Positions 40,613 through 51,167 of a stretch of DNA of 64,000 bases are shown here, piece after piece; the stretch's first letter is position 1, and each line of letters begins with the position of its first letter. The position numbers and the translations under genes were made by a program. This DNA is from Colwellia sp. (GTDB lineage: Bacteria > Pseudomonadota > Gammaproteobacteria > Enterobacterales > Alteromonadaceae), in contig JABSOZ010000003.1 of assembly GCA_013215295.1 (NCBI GenBank), forward strand, positions 124,001-188,000, written 5' to 3'. Under the pieces are notes generated by a model. The model was not told the DNA's origin. It did not search any database and was given only the letters and a program-made list of their open reading frames with translations.

Positions 40613-41161
40613 ATGAGCTCTTCACATGGCGGTAACGCTTTTATTCCCTTATCAATCGCCGTATTAACCGTTTCTGATACCCGTGATGAATCTAACGATA
40701 CCTCTGGGCAAGTACTTGTTGAACGCTTAACTGAAGCAGGCCATAAACTCGCCGATAAAGTGATTGTTAAAGACGATATTTACCAATTACGCGCAATTGT
40801 TTCTAAGTGGATCGCTGACGATAATGTGCAAGCGATAATTTCTACCGGCGGTACCGGTTTTACGGCTCGTGATAATACCCCTGAAGCTTTACTGCCATTA
40901 TTTGATAAAAATGTTGAAGGTTTCGGTGAAGTGTTTCGTGCTATTTCCCTCGATGAAATTGGTACTTCAACCATCCAATCGCGTGCTTTTGGCGGCATTG
41001 CCAATAGTACCGTTATTTTGTGTGTACCCGGTTCAACCAATGCTTGTCGTACGGCTTGGGATAAACTGATTAAAGAGCAACTCGATGCGAGCCATCGTCC
41101 TTGTAATTTTGTGCCGCATTTAAAAATGGCCGACATTGAGCTTTGTGAGACGCGTGACTAA
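40613..41161 (+). CDS. moaB: molybdenum cofactor biosynthesis protein B
   Basis: IAVLTVSDTRDESNDTSGQ...ISTGGTGFTARDNTPEAL. Confidence 0.95.
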   Translation: MSSSHGGNAFIPLSIAVLTVSDTRDESNDTSGQVLVERLTEAGHKLADKVIVKDDIYQLRAIVSKWIADDNVQAIISTGGTGFTARDNTPEALLPLFDKNVEGFGEVFRAISLDEIGTSTIQSRAFGGIANSTVILCVPGSTNACRTAWDKLIKEQLDASHRPCNFVPHLKMADIELCETRD

Positions 41162-41688
41162 TGGACAACTCTACCGAACAAGTAAAACCTAGCCTTAGCC
41201 ATATAAATAAACGTGGCGAAGCAAATATGGTTGATGTCACTGAAAAAGCCATGACCTCACGTTCTGCTACGGCAGAAGGTTATATTCAAATGTCGGCGCA
41301 CACTTTGTCGTTAATTACCCAAGGCGATAATAAAAAGGGTGACGTATTTTCTGTTGCCCGTATTGCCGGTATTCAAGCAGCAAAAAAATGTAGTGACTTA
41401 ATTCCGCTTTGTCATCCCTTAATGCTAACGAAAGTTAAAGTAGATTTCACCATTGATGAAGAAAACAGCCAAGTACACGTTACTAGCTTATGTAAATTGA
41501 CCGGACAAACCGGTGTTGAAATGGAAGCGTTAACGGCGGTTGCTATTGCTTGTTTAACCTTGTTTGATATGTGCAAAGCGGCGGATCCTTTAATGGAAAT
41601 TCACGGCATTCGAGTGATAACCAAAGAAGGCGGTAAGTCGGGTTCTTGGCAAGCAAAAGCTGAGCAAGCTAAGAAGAATGAAGGATAA
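41161..41688 (+). CDS. moaC: cyclic pyranopterin monophosphate synthase
   Basis: ANMVDVTEKAMTSRSATAEGYI...IPLCHPL...GVEMEALTAVAIACLTLFDMCK. Confidence 0.96.
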   Translation: MDNSTEQVKPSLSHINKRGEANMVDVTEKAMTSRSATAEGYIQMSAHTLSLITQGDNKKGDVFSVARIAGIQAAKKCSDLIPLCHPLMLTKVKVDFTIDEENSQVHVTSLCKLTGQTGVEMEALTAVAIACLTLFDMCKAADPLMEIHGIRVITKEGGKSGSWQAKAEQAKKNEG

Positions 41689-41691
41689 GCT

Positions 41692-41940
41692 ATGATCAAA
41701 GTAATATTTTTTGCCGCGTTACGCGAGCAGTTGGGCTGCGACGGCACTGAAGTCAGCGCTAATAACGCGAGCACAGTTGCTGAAGTCAAAGACGCTTTAG
41801 GGCAAAAAGACGAGGGTTGGAAAAATTATTTAGCCAATAACTCATTACTTTGTGCGGTTAATCATCAAATGGTGCAGGGCGACTTTGCAGTAAAAGCTGG
41901 CGACGAAGTTGCCTTTTTCCCTCCTGTTACAGGTGGTTAA
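41692..41940 (+). CDS. moaD: molybdopterin synthase sulfur carrier subunit
   Basis: MIKVIFFAALREQLGCDG...C-terminal FFPPVTGG. Confidence 0.94.
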   Translation: MIKVIFFAALREQLGCDGTEVSANNASTVAEVKDALGQKDEGWKNYLANNSLLCAVNHQMVQGDFAVKAGDEVAFFPPVTGG

Positions 41941-42427
41941 AATTGTGAATATAAACACTGCCATGAATAAGCACGCAGAAATTAGCATTCAAACGGAAGA
42001 CTTTGATCATGGCTTTGAAGTTAACTTGTTAGAAAATGATAATGTTGAAGACGGCGCAGTCGTGACTTTCAGCGGACGAGTGCGTAATAATAATTTAGGG
42101 TTAAAGGTAAAAGGTTTATTCCTTGAACATTACCCAGATATGACTGAAAAACTCTTGGCTGAAATTATTCAAACGGCTAAAACTCGTTGGAATATTGGTC
42201 GGGTAAAAGTTATTCACCGTATAGGTCAGTTAGCTATTGGCGAACAAATCGTTTTCGTTGGCGTCACCAGTAAACATCGCCAAGATGCTTTTGCGGCTAA
42301 CGAGTTCATCATGGATTTTTTGAAAGTAAAAGCGCCGTTCTGGAAAAAAGAACTCACTGAGTTGGGTGAAACATGGCTTGAAGCGAAAACCAGTGATAAA
42401 GAAAAAGCACAGGCGTGGAGTAAATAA
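41909..42427 (+). CDS. moaE: molybdopterin synthase catalytic subunit
   Basis: VVTFSGRVRNNN...LFLEHYPDM...PFWKKE; true start probably near 41964. Confidence 0.93.
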   Translation: MPFSLLLQVVKIVNINTAMNKHAEISIQTEDFDHGFEVNLLENDNVEDGAVVTFSGRVRNNNLGLKVKGLFLEHYPDMTEKLLAEIIQTAKTRWNIGRVKVIHRIGQLAIGEQIVFVGVTSKHRQDAFAANEFIMDFLKVKAPFWKKELTELGETWLEAKTSDKEKAQAWSK

Positions 42428-42429
42428 GC

Positions 42430-43299
42430 TTGGGTTTATTGCCAGTTCGAGTATTCATTAGCTTTATATGTATCGGACTAATGCTTTGTCCATTACCTTT
42501 AGTTGCAGCTACAAATACCGTAGGCTCAGATGAAAAAAGTATAGATGAAAAACCATTGCGCATTGCGGTTGCCTCAAATTTTGCCCCAACATTAAAAAAA
42601 TTACTCGCTCGCGATAATCCCGATCAAACAAAATTCCCTAAGCCACTTATTATAGTCGCATCTAGTGGTACCTTATTCCTGCAAATTCAACATGGCGCTT
42701 CGTTTGATCTATTCTTATCTGCAGACAGTAAACGACCGCAATTATTAATAGCAACAGATTTAGCCTTTAAAGTTAGCCAACAAACCTATGCTTATGGGCA
42801 GTTAGCGCTTTGGTCAGCAAGAAACAATATATCTACTGACCCACTTACCACCCTTAAAAATAACCAGCAACGCCTTGCTATTGCCAACCCTAAAATCGCG
42901 CCTTACGGTAAAGCGGCTAAACAAGTACTAGAAAGCTTGGAGCTGTGGCATGATTATAAAACGCGGCTAATTCAAGGTATTAATATTAGCCAAACGTTTC
43001 AGCAAACTCGTTCACAAGCGGTAAATTTAGGCATTGTTAGTAATAGCCAATTAGTGCTCAATAATTTAAAGGGTGTGTTAATTCCCGCGCGTTTACATCA
43101 GCCGATACAACAGCAATTAGTGATTTTAAAACGAAGCCAAAATAACCAACAGGCAAAGCGCTTCGTTAAATTTTTGATGAATGAAAAAAGTCAGCAATTT
43201 ATTGCTCAGTCAGGTTATGCAAAACTGAGTGAAATTAAGGAAAAAGTTAAGGGTAAAATTAAGGAAAAAGTTAAGGGTGAGGTGAATACCCATGAATAG
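42430..43299 (+). CDS. modA: molybdate ABC transporter substrate-binding protein
   Basis: RIAVASNFAPTLKKL...IVASSGTLFLQIQHGASFDLFLSAD; TTG start. Confidence 0.92.
   Translation: MGLLPVRVFISFICIGLMLCPLPLVAATNTVGSDEKSIDEKPLRIAVASNFAPTLKKLLARDNPDQTKFPKPLIIVASSGTLFLQIQHGASFDLFLSADSKRPQLLIATDLAFKVSQQTYAYGQLALWSARNNISTDPLTTLKNNQQRLAIANPKIAPYGKAAKQVLESLELWHDYKTRLIQGINISQTFQQTRSQAVNLGIVSNSQLVLNNLKGVLIPARLHQPIQQQLVILKRSQNNQQAKRFVKFLMNEKSQQFIAQSGYAKLSEIKEKVKGKIKEKVKGEVNTHE
43231..43278 (+). repeat. 24-bp tandem duplication in the 3' end of modA
   Basis: [g/a]aaattaaggaaaaagttaagggt twice, one mismatch, encoding (E/K)IKEKVKG x2. Confidence 0.9.
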
Positions 43300-44008
43300 C
43301 ACGCACCCAGATATTCTTGCACTTATTACCACGCTAAAAATGGCGGGTATCACCACAATTATTCTGATGTTAATTGGCACTCCGCTGGCGTGGTTTCTCG
43401 CTAAAATGAAAAGCCGAGGCAAAGTTTTTATTGAAGCCTTGGTTGCTTTACCACTTGTTTTACCTCCAACAGTACTGGGTTTTTATTTATTACTGTTATT
43501 TTCGCCGCAATATTTACCCGGACAAATTTGGCAAGAAACTACCGGGCAACAACTTGCTTTTAGTTTTTCGGCCATTGTTATTGGTTCGGTATTATATTCA
43601 TTGCCGTTTGTTGTTCAGCCCTTACAAAAAGCCTTTGAACAATTGGGTGATGACTTATTAGAAGCCGCAGCCATGTTAGGCGCTAGCGCGTTCGATCGCT
43701 TCTTTACTATTGTATTGCCCATAACCAAAGCGAGTTTTATTACTGCCGCCAGTTTAGGTTTTGCTCATACGGTTGGCGAATTTGGTGTGGTTTTGATGAT
43801 TGGCGGTAATATTCCCGGCGAAACCCGCGTATTGTCCATTGCCTTATTTGATCATGTTGAAGCGTTTGATTACGCGCAAGCCCATATTATTTCAATAAGT
43901 TTAGTTGTTTCATCGCTTGTTTTATTGTCGTTGATTTATTTACTCAATCGACCTAATAAAAGTCGCCCAACTAAAAAGAATCAGACTAAATCAAAGAGGC
44001 TTAGTTGA
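43292..44008 (+). CDS. modB: molybdate ABC transporter permease
   Basis: Multi-TM; EAAAMLGASAFDRFFTIVLP...ALPLVLPPTVLGFYLL. Confidence 0.95.
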   Translation: MNSTHPDILALITTLKMAGITTIILMLIGTPLAWFLAKMKSRGKVFIEALVALPLVLPPTVLGFYLLLLFSPQYLPGQIWQETTGQQLAFSFSAIVIGSVLYSLPFVVQPLQKAFEQLGDDLLEAAAMLGASAFDRFFTIVLPITKASFITAASLGFAHTVGEFGVVLMIGGNIPGETRVLSIALFDHVEAFDYAQAHIISISLVVSSLVLLSLIYLLNRPNKSRPTKKNQTKSKRLS

Positions 44009-45114
44009 TGGCTGATTTATCAATAAACGTTAGGGTCGAACATGACGATTTTCACCTCTCTATCAACGAAAAAATATCGTTAACAGGTATTACTGGGGTT
44101 TTTGGTCATTCGGGCTCAGGTAAGTCGACACTATTAAAAGTAATCGCAGGGCTTGAAAAGCATGCGCAGGGTAAGTTAGTCATTAACGACTTACTTGAAT
44201 CGGATATTTTACTCGATAGCGAAGCAAAAATATTTATTGCATCACAGCAACGTAATATCGGCTTAGTGTTTCAGAATAGTCGTTTATTTCCGCATCTATC
44301 GGTAGAAGAAAACCTGCGTTATGGACAAAAACGCAAAAAGAATATCGAAAGAAATAAACCGTTAGACTTTACTGAGATTGTGGCGTTAACCAAATTAGAT
44401 AATTTATTGTCGAAATCAGTCGCTCAACTTTCTGGCGGCGAACAACAGCGTGTTGCTTTAGCACGTGCTTTATTAGCCGAGCCTCGATTACTATTACTTG
44501 ATGAGCCACTGAGTGCGTTAGACGATAAAAATAAAAGTCTGATGCTAACCTTATTAGCTAAAGTACAAAAACAGCTAAATTTACCTATGTTATACGTCAG
44601 CCATTCCTTGGCTGAAATTCAACAGTTAGCTAATAACCTGTTAGTGCTATCGTCAGGTAAAGTCACTCATTATGGTGATATACATCAGGTGATTCATCAA
44701 TTAACCACCAATAATGAGATATTGCACCAAACCAGTTTGTCATTAACGGTGAAAGAGCATTTAGCAGAATATGGCTTAACGAGTTTAGCGTTGGGCGACC
44801 AGCAGATATTAATGTCACTTAATCAGCAAATTGAGAGTGATGCCAATACCAACACCAATGTTCGTTGCATTATTGCCGCAAGTGATATTAGTGTCACTTT
44901 ACATGAGCCCAGTGAAAGTTCGATAGTTAATCATTTACAGGGAACAATAACGAGTTTTGAGCCCTGTCAGTCACAGGTACTGTTAACGGTTAATTGCTCA
45001 GGCCAAGACTTTTTTGTCAACATTACCGCTTGGTCAGCTCAGCGTTTGTCGTTAATCGTTGACCAAAAAGTATTCATTCAATTTAAAGCCAATAGCGTAC
45101 GTACACTGCGTTAA
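44005..45114 (+). CDS. modC: molybdate ABC transporter ATP-binding protein
   Basis: FGHSGSGKSTLLKVIAGLE...QLSGGEQQRVALARALLAEPRLLLLDEP; C-terminal TOBE. Confidence 0.95.
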   Translation: MMADLSINVRVEHDDFHLSINEKISLTGITGVFGHSGSGKSTLLKVIAGLEKHAQGKLVINDLLESDILLDSEAKIFIASQQRNIGLVFQNSRLFPHLSVEENLRYGQKRKKNIERNKPLDFTEIVALTKLDNLLSKSVAQLSGGEQQRVALARALLAEPRLLLLDEPLSALDDKNKSLMLTLLAKVQKQLNLPMLYVSHSLAEIQQLANNLLVLSSGKVTHYGDIHQVIHQLTTNNEILHQTSLSLTVKEHLAEYGLTSLALGDQQILMSLNQQIESDANTNTNVRCIIAASDISVTLHEPSESSIVNHLQGTITSFEPCQSQVLLTVNCSGQDFFVNITAWSAQRLSLIVDQKVFIQFKANSVRTLR

Positions 45115-45153
45115 TTTTACATAAGAAATATTGACTAGGAAGCACTTCAGATC

Positions 45154-45903
45154 ATGTTATCTCAAAACGAACAATTACGTTATAGCCGACAAATTATGCT
45201 CAATAAAATTGGTGAAAAAGGCCAGTTGGCATTACGTGACGCTAAGGTACTGATTGTCGGCATGGGCGGCTTAGGTAATCCGGTAAGCTTGTATCTAGCC
45301 GCTGCTGGCGTGGGTACTTTGTTTATTGCTGATGGTGACACCGTCGATATTACCAATCTACAGCGACAAATATTGTTCAGCGAAAGTGATGTCGGCAATA
45401 ATAAAGCAGATGTTGGCGCTGAAAAATTACAGCAACATAACAGTGAAATTACTATTGAAGTAATTGATGAAATGCTCGATGCAGAATTGGCTAATTATTA
45501 TATTGAGCAAGTTGATGTAGTGATTGATTGCACCGATAATATCGCGACGCGTTATTTATTGAATCAAGTGTGCGTTGAACTAAAGACGCCCTTAATTGTT
45601 GGCGCGGCGACGGGCTTTGACGGTCAGCAGTTAGTGGTTGATCCCCGTAATCCAGAAAGTGCTTGTTACCAATGTTTATTTCCAGCCAGTGAAAAGGCCC
45701 CAGCGAACAATTGTCATACCGTAGGGATAGTCGGTCCAGTATTAGCAATTGTTGCCGGTATGCAATCGTTACAAGCGATAAAGTTATTAACGGGTAATGC
45801 GATACACATTAATCAGCTGAATATGTTTGATGGTTTAACGAATCAATGGCAACAGTTCAGTTTGAAAAAGCAGGCTGACTGTCCTATTTGTAGTGATTGT
45901 TAA
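45154..45903 (+). CDS. moeB: HesA/MoeB/ThiF family adenylyltransferase
   Basis: RYSRQIMLNKIGEKGQLALRDAKVLIVGMGGLGNPVSLYLAAAGVG. Confidence 0.9.
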   Translation: MLSQNEQLRYSRQIMLNKIGEKGQLALRDAKVLIVGMGGLGNPVSLYLAAAGVGTLFIADGDTVDITNLQRQILFSESDVGNNKADVGAEKLQQHNSEITIEVIDEMLDAELANYYIEQVDVVIDCTDNIATRYLLNQVCVELKTPLIVGAATGFDGQQLVVDPRNPESACYQCLFPASEKAPANNCHTVGIVGPVLAIVAGMQSLQAIKLLTGNAIHINQLNMFDGLTNQWQQFSLKKQADCPICSDC

Positions 45904-46103
45904 GTTATTGCTTTACCAATATCTACGATGAATTAATTACTGTTCTAATGCTAACTATGGTCATAAAGGTGCCAGTCAAGAAGTTATATTAGGACGACGT
46001 TTAAGTGTACATTGTTGACGTAACTAATTGAAAATATTAATGTATTCTAAGACTGTAGAACAACCCAGTATGGAATACATTAAATTTAATAATAAGGACA
46101 TTT

Positions 46104-46609
46104 ATGAAACATATTTTATTAACCATTATTATATTGGTGTTAAGCGCTTGTGGGGGGATACTGATAAAAAAGCACCTGAAATCAATGATGTACAACCTGA
46201 TTCAGAGAGCTTCACTTTACAAAATGTCAGATTCGATTCAAAAGATTATTATGAAGGAGAGCAGGTTACGGTTACAGAAGGTACTAGCTTTGAAGTTCAG
46301 TGGGTATCACCTACCTCAGCATCCTACAGAATAGATTTATATTTATCGACTAACGGTGAAGTACATTCTGACAGAAATAAGATAGTAGGGCTTAAATGTG
46401 GCAGCGCTTCTTTCTCACTTTGTCCTAACGCAACAGGTGAAGTTCAATGTGGAATTGATGACAACCGCTTATCTTGCTCTGTTGGAAGTGAGAACTTTCA
46501 GCCTAAAGATCTATCAAGCCTAAGGTTTATTATTAGAGGTTGTGATGCCTTCAGTAACTGTGATGTAAAAACGTTTAACTTGTCAGTACAAAATAATACA
46601 GGTGATTAA
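46104..46609 (+). pseudogene. lipoprotein gene with a -1 frameshift at a G6 tract (or phase-variable/sequencing artefact)
   Basis: Signal peptide MKHILLTIIILVLSACGG is in the frame of 46104; the mature domain DTDKKAPEINDVQPDSESFTLQ... is in the frame of 46028; one extra G joins them. Confidence 0.7.
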
Positions 46610-46935
46610 GAATAACGTTGTCGTTAGAAATTATTTGCTTGAAATTCTAGTGTTACTAATAATACTAAACACGAATATTACTTTTGAAACGTGAAGTGTA
46701 ACAAGTGATTATGGTGTGCAGCGGATCTAAAGAAAAGCCAATAGCTACCGTCTTAAAGTGCACAAAGTTAGCTTTAGCAGTTTCATGATAAATGATCGCT
46801 GTTGGGGCGCAGAAGCCAGTCAAGTTTGCGGAACAATCAGAATTGATACGCCTCCTGCAAGCTCAGTATTATAAAGTATCCTTATATATGTTAGAATTTA
46901 GAAATATTATTATTTAAAATTATTAGGGGTATTTC

Positions 46936-47289
46936 ATGTCTGAACACTCAATTATCGACATTTGTGTTGAACCTATAGAACTTTGTAACTTACTCAAAAT
47001 AGCCAATATGGTTGGCGGTGGCGGCGAAGCTAAAACCATGATCAGTGAAGGTAATGTTTTAGTAAATAATGAAGTTGTAGTTCAAAAGCGTAAAAAAATT
47101 CGAAACGGCGATATTATCGAATATAACGGTAAAATTATTGAGATCGCTTATAATCCCACCAAAAAATCAGCAGAGTTTATTAATACCGTAGTTTTAGCGA
47201 GTAAAAAGGAACAAAGGAAAAAAAGAGCTAAAAGTAAAGCGCGAATTAATTCATCAGAAACTGTTACTGAACCATCGATCAAACGCTAA
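46936..47289 (+). CDS. S4-like RNA-binding protein (YbcJ-like) with basic tail
   Basis: ELCNLLKIANMVGGGGEAKTMISEGNVLVNNEVVVQKRKKIRNGDIIE. Confidence 0.9.
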   Translation: MSEHSIIDICVEPIELCNLLKIANMVGGGGEAKTMISEGNVLVNNEVVVQKRKKIRNGDIIEYNGKIIEIAYNPTKKSAEFINTVVLASKKEQRKKRAKSKARINSSETVTEPSIKR

Positions 47290-47732
47290 AAGGCCAAATT
47301 TTTAGCACCTACTACCCTCTAGATAATTCCGCAAAGTGGTTTAACTTGTCACAGGTAAAATATGAAATATTGCACTAACTACCTTTAACTTTGTGCACTA
47401 AAAAGTCATGCTTCTGCGATTATGTGAACCACTGCTTTGGTAGTTTAGTGTCGAGTGAGAGCTGCTACTTTGTCAGAGATAACGACAAAGATGACTTTGT
47501 TGGAATGGAGTACTATACAGTCGTAAACAAGCTGGCCCTAAAGTGCAACAAATTATGGAGGTGTTATCGAAACAGAATCTAATCAAACCTGCTCATTTAG
47601 CTGTTATAGCTAATGTTTCTTTTGTGGTGAGTTTTCCTTTCAAATCTAATTATCTTAATGACGCAATGTAAGACCAGCTGCGGTTAGATAAATTTAATGT
47701 ACCGCTAATTGAGCTAAATCAGGTTATGAAAA

Positions 47733-47751
47733 AGGCCGAGAATATCGGCCT
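47733..47751 (-). terminator. terminator downstream of DUF885 gene
   Basis: AGGCCGATATTCTCGGCCT followed by T run on minus strand. Confidence 0.65.
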
Positions 47752-47857
47752 ATTATGCAATTTTAGTTTACATCTTTATTATTCAATAGGAATGGTTAGA
47801 TTTTTTGCCCCTTTACTTAACCTAGTGCCTAATGGACGGTTCAAAATAATGAAAACC

Positions 47858-49669
47858 TTATTCAGTCGCTTTATGTCTCTCTTCTTCGATTGTTGCTAAC
47901 GTTGTTTCAATGTAGCTGTTAATTTGGTCTTCTAGTACGTTTAAAGGTACCGAGCCGTTTTTCAAGATTTGATGATGAAATTCACGCACATCGAAGTTTT
48001 GTCCTAATTCGGCTTCAGTTTTTTTACGGAGATTTCTAATGGTGATCTCACCAATTTTGTAAGATAACGCTTGTCCTGCCCAAGAGATATAACGATCAAT
48101 TTCTGTTTTTACATTGTGTGTTGATAGCGCAGTGTTATTGGTCATAAAGTTCATGGCACGTTCTCTTGACCACCCCATAACATGCATGCCAGTATCAACA
48201 ACAAGACGCGCAGCACGCCACATTTCATAGGTTAGGCGACCAAAATTACTGTAGTGATCTTGGTAAATACCTGCCTCAATACCTAACCATTCAGCATACA
48301 AACCCCAACCTTCACCGAAAGCAGAAATATAAGCATTCCTACGGTACGAAGGTAAGTTATCTAATTCTGCATTAAGTGATATTTGTAAATGATGCCCAGG
48401 TACGCCTTCGTGCAATGTAAGGGCAGGCAACACATAAAGTGGACGTTTATCTAACGCGTAGGTGTTTACCCAGTAATAGCCGGGCTGACTATCATTTTGT
48501 GCGCGAATATAACGACCAGTAGTATATTTAGGCGCGATACTGTCAGGCACGGGGGCAACACCATAAGGTGTGCGTGGTAAATGCTTAAATAACGCCGGTA
48601 ATTTTGCATCCATTTGTTTTGCAATATATGAAGCTTCTTTAATTAATGCTAATGGCGTTTTCGCGTAAAATTGTGGGTCAGTACGTAAAAAATGGGTGAA
48701 CTCGGTGAAAGAGCCTTTAAAACCCGTCTTGATAATAATCTCAGCCATTTCTTTGCGAATACGCTTAACTTCACTCAAGCCTAATTTATGAATTTGTTCA
48801 GGCGTCATGTCGGTGGTGGTGTAGTGTTTAACACGATTTTGATAGAAGGCATTCCCGTTAGGGGTCTCTGAAATACCGATGGTTTTACGGGCGTTCGGAA
48901 AGTATTCTTGCGTAAAAAAATGATAATAACTTTGATAAGCCGGAATAACTTTCGTTTCTAATATTTCAATAAGCTGCAGCCTTTTTTCAATAAGAAGGTT
49001 AGCGTCAATTAACGTTGATGCAGTGGTAAAAGGTTTAAGAAACTCAGAATCTTCAACATGCTTAGGAATAAAGGCAAGTATTGACTGTTCATATCCAACT
49101 AACACTGCTTGAGGCTGAGTAATACCTGTTGCCAAGCCTTGCTGCATCCAATAAATATTTTGATCGAAATATTCAGGAAGTGCCGATAGTTTATTTAAAT
49201 ATAATTCAATATCTTTTGCTTTTTTAAACCTTGTATTGTTGATAACAAAATTTAAATTTGAGTGGAAACCTGACTCAGATTTGAAAGGCATGTAATGTGC
49301 TTTAAATTGATAGTTAGCCACATTATTATCAAGTTGAGCTTTAATAATAGAATAGTTAATCTTATTATCGTCGGATAGGGAATTTTGATTTATGGCTTCA
49401 AACATCGCAGCGATGGAAACGCGTTCTTGATATTTTTTTTCTAATGCTTGTGGTGATAAATCAGGCCAATGTTTTTCTTCTTTTGTTGCTTCATCTTGCT
49501 GATAAAGTCCTTTGCCTGAACGATGATCTAATAGTTGTTTAACCGCACCATCAAATTGTTCATTAGCTGTACTCTGAGTCGAATCAGTTTTGTTACTTGT
49601 TGTTTGACAAGCGCTAAGTGCGATAATAATGGCTGGAATGACGAGCAACTTACCGAAAGAAAAATTCAT
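47858..49669 (-). CDS. DUF885 family lipoprotein
   Basis: Lipobox LSAC; LHEGVPGHHLQISL motif. Confidence 0.9.
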   Translation of the reverse strand: MNFSFGKLLVIPAIIIALSACQTTSNKTDSTQSTANEQFDGAVKQLLDHRSGKGLYQQDEATKEEKHWPDLSPQALEKKYQERVSIAAMFEAINQNSLSDDNKINYSIIKAQLDNNVANYQFKAHYMPFKSESGFHSNLNFVINNTRFKKAKDIELYLNKLSALPEYFDQNIYWMQQGLATGITQPQAVLVGYEQSILAFIPKHVEDSEFLKPFTTASTLIDANLLIEKRLQLIEILETKVIPAYQSYYHFFTQEYFPNARKTIGISETPNGNAFYQNRVKHYTTTDMTPEQIHKLGLSEVKRIRKEMAEIIIKTGFKGSFTEFTHFLRTDPQFYAKTPLALIKEASYIAKQMDAKLPALFKHLPRTPYGVAPVPDSIAPKYTTGRYIRAQNDSQPGYYWVNTYALDKRPLYVLPALTLHEGVPGHHLQISLNAELDNLPSYRRNAYISAFGEGWGLYAEWLGIEAGIYQDHYSNFGRLTYEMWRAARLVVDTGMHVMGWSRERAMNFMTNNTALSTHNVKTEIDRYISWAGQALSYKIGEITIRNLRKKTEAELGQNFDVREFHHQILKNGSVPLNVLEDQINSYIETTLATIEEERHKATE

Positions 49670-49792
49670 ATTTATATAATTTTGTAGTTAACAATAACGA
49701 TAAACTAACGTAATTTGCTTTAAGTAAATAGGTTTGTACGACGAACTGTTTCACTTATCAGATAAATACCGACATACCCAATCTTTAAACCT

Positions 49793-51136
49793 TCAGTTTT
49801 CGAACAGAGGAAGTGTCAATATGGCTTCACAACCCGAGCGGTCAGTTCTATTTTTCAGGGTTAGTTGGCCATCATGGGCTTCTGATATTTGTCGACAGAG
49901 TATTAAACCTATGCCTGAGCCTTGTTTCTTAGTGGTATAAAAAGGTACAAATAAATTGTCAGGATTATTAATACCTGTGCCTTGATCGCAAATGCTTATT
50001 TTCAATTTGTATTTATTGATTTTCCAACTTACGGTAATGGCTTCAACATCGCTGTTAATTGTTTGAGATTCAATGGCATTTTTAATCAAGTTAATTAATA
50101 CCTGTTCAATTTGAATGGGATCGATAGATAAACTGATGTCTTCTTTTGAAAGTAAAGTAATGTTGTTTTGTTTAAATAAAGGGATGATCTTTTCGAACAA
50201 TTGGATAAGTGAAGTGAGTCTTTTCTTTGGTTTGGGTAGGTTCGCAATTTGTTTATAGCTGTTAACAAACTCTCTTAAACTCTGTGTTCGTTGAGAAATG
50301 ATTGTTAGTCCTTCAACTAAGTTTGTACGATGTTTTTCCAGATCATCTTGGCGGCTCAATAGGCGTTTTGACGTTTGGCTAATTGAGGAAATAGGTGCGA
50401 GTGAGTTATTTATTTCATGGCTAATCACCCGAACTAAACTTTGCCAAGCATTGCGTTCTTCAGATCTTAGCATGGTACTTACGTCGGTGATAAACAGTAA
50501 TTTATGTTGTTTTCCAGATTCACGAAATTCTTCTACATGCACGGTAAACTTACCTTGCTGGTCACCAAAATTTAAAGGCATAACTTTACTTTGCCCTATA
50601 ACAGCAGACTTCAGTTGTAGTAATACATCAGTCGGTACATCTTTAGCGATATCTTTTGAGGTGGCTGAGCTCAATTGCAATAGCTTTTGTGCTGCAGGGT
50701 TTATGAGTTGAATTGTGTTTTCATCATCTAAGGCAACGATAGCGACATCAATATGGTTGATCACTGTTTGTAAGAGTAATTGGCTTTCCACTGATTTGAT
50801 TCGTTGGTCGTTTAGTCGTTGTGACAAATTATTAATGGTCGTTACTAACTCATCTAAAGCAGAATTATTATCTCGAGAGCGGGCTCTCAGACTATAATCA
50901 CCTTGGGCCATAGCATCGAGTAAATTACTTAAACTACGGAATTGATAAGCGGACTTTTGATAAATTCTTACGTGGCAGTAAATCAGCGTAATCGTGGATA
51001 AAAGAAACGTAAGTAAAATGATGTAAACTGATATTGCTGCGTAAATCATTATAGGGATTAGCAAGATAAAAAGCGGCAGTGATGCCAATAATGATAGGCG
51101 AGTTAATTGCGCTTCAAAAGATTTTCCATTGATCAT
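49793..51136 (-). CDS. NtrY-like sensor histidine kinase
   Basis: Two TM, HAMP/PAS-like region, RVISHEINNSLAPISSISQTSKRLL H-box, HATPase GSGIGLILC. Confidence 0.88.
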   Translation of the reverse strand: MINGKSFEAQLTRLSLLASLPLFILLIPIMIYAAISVYIILLTFLLSTITLIYCHVRIYQKSAYQFRSLSNLLDAMAQGDYSLRARSRDNNSALDELVTTINNLSQRLNDQRIKSVESQLLLQTVINHIDVAIVALDDENTIQLINPAAQKLLQLSSATSKDIAKDVPTDVLLQLKSAVIGQSKVMPLNFGDQQGKFTVHVEEFRESGKQHKLLFITDVSTMLRSEERNAWQSLVRVISHEINNSLAPISSISQTSKRLLSRQDDLEKHRTNLVEGLTIISQRTQSLREFVNSYKQIANLPKPKKRLTSLIQLFEKIIPLFKQNNITLLSKEDISLSIDPIQIEQVLINLIKNAIESQTINSDVEAITVSWKINKYKLKISICDQGTGINNPDNLFVPFYTTKKQGSGIGLILCRQISEAHDGQLTLKNRTDRSGCEAILTLPLFEN

Positions 51137-51167
51137 TTCTGTCCTCGTATCATCGGTTTCTTCTATA

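Noticed and set aside
47391-47582. 63-aa plus-strand ORF
   Set aside because: No RBS, no domain, lies in gene-poor region
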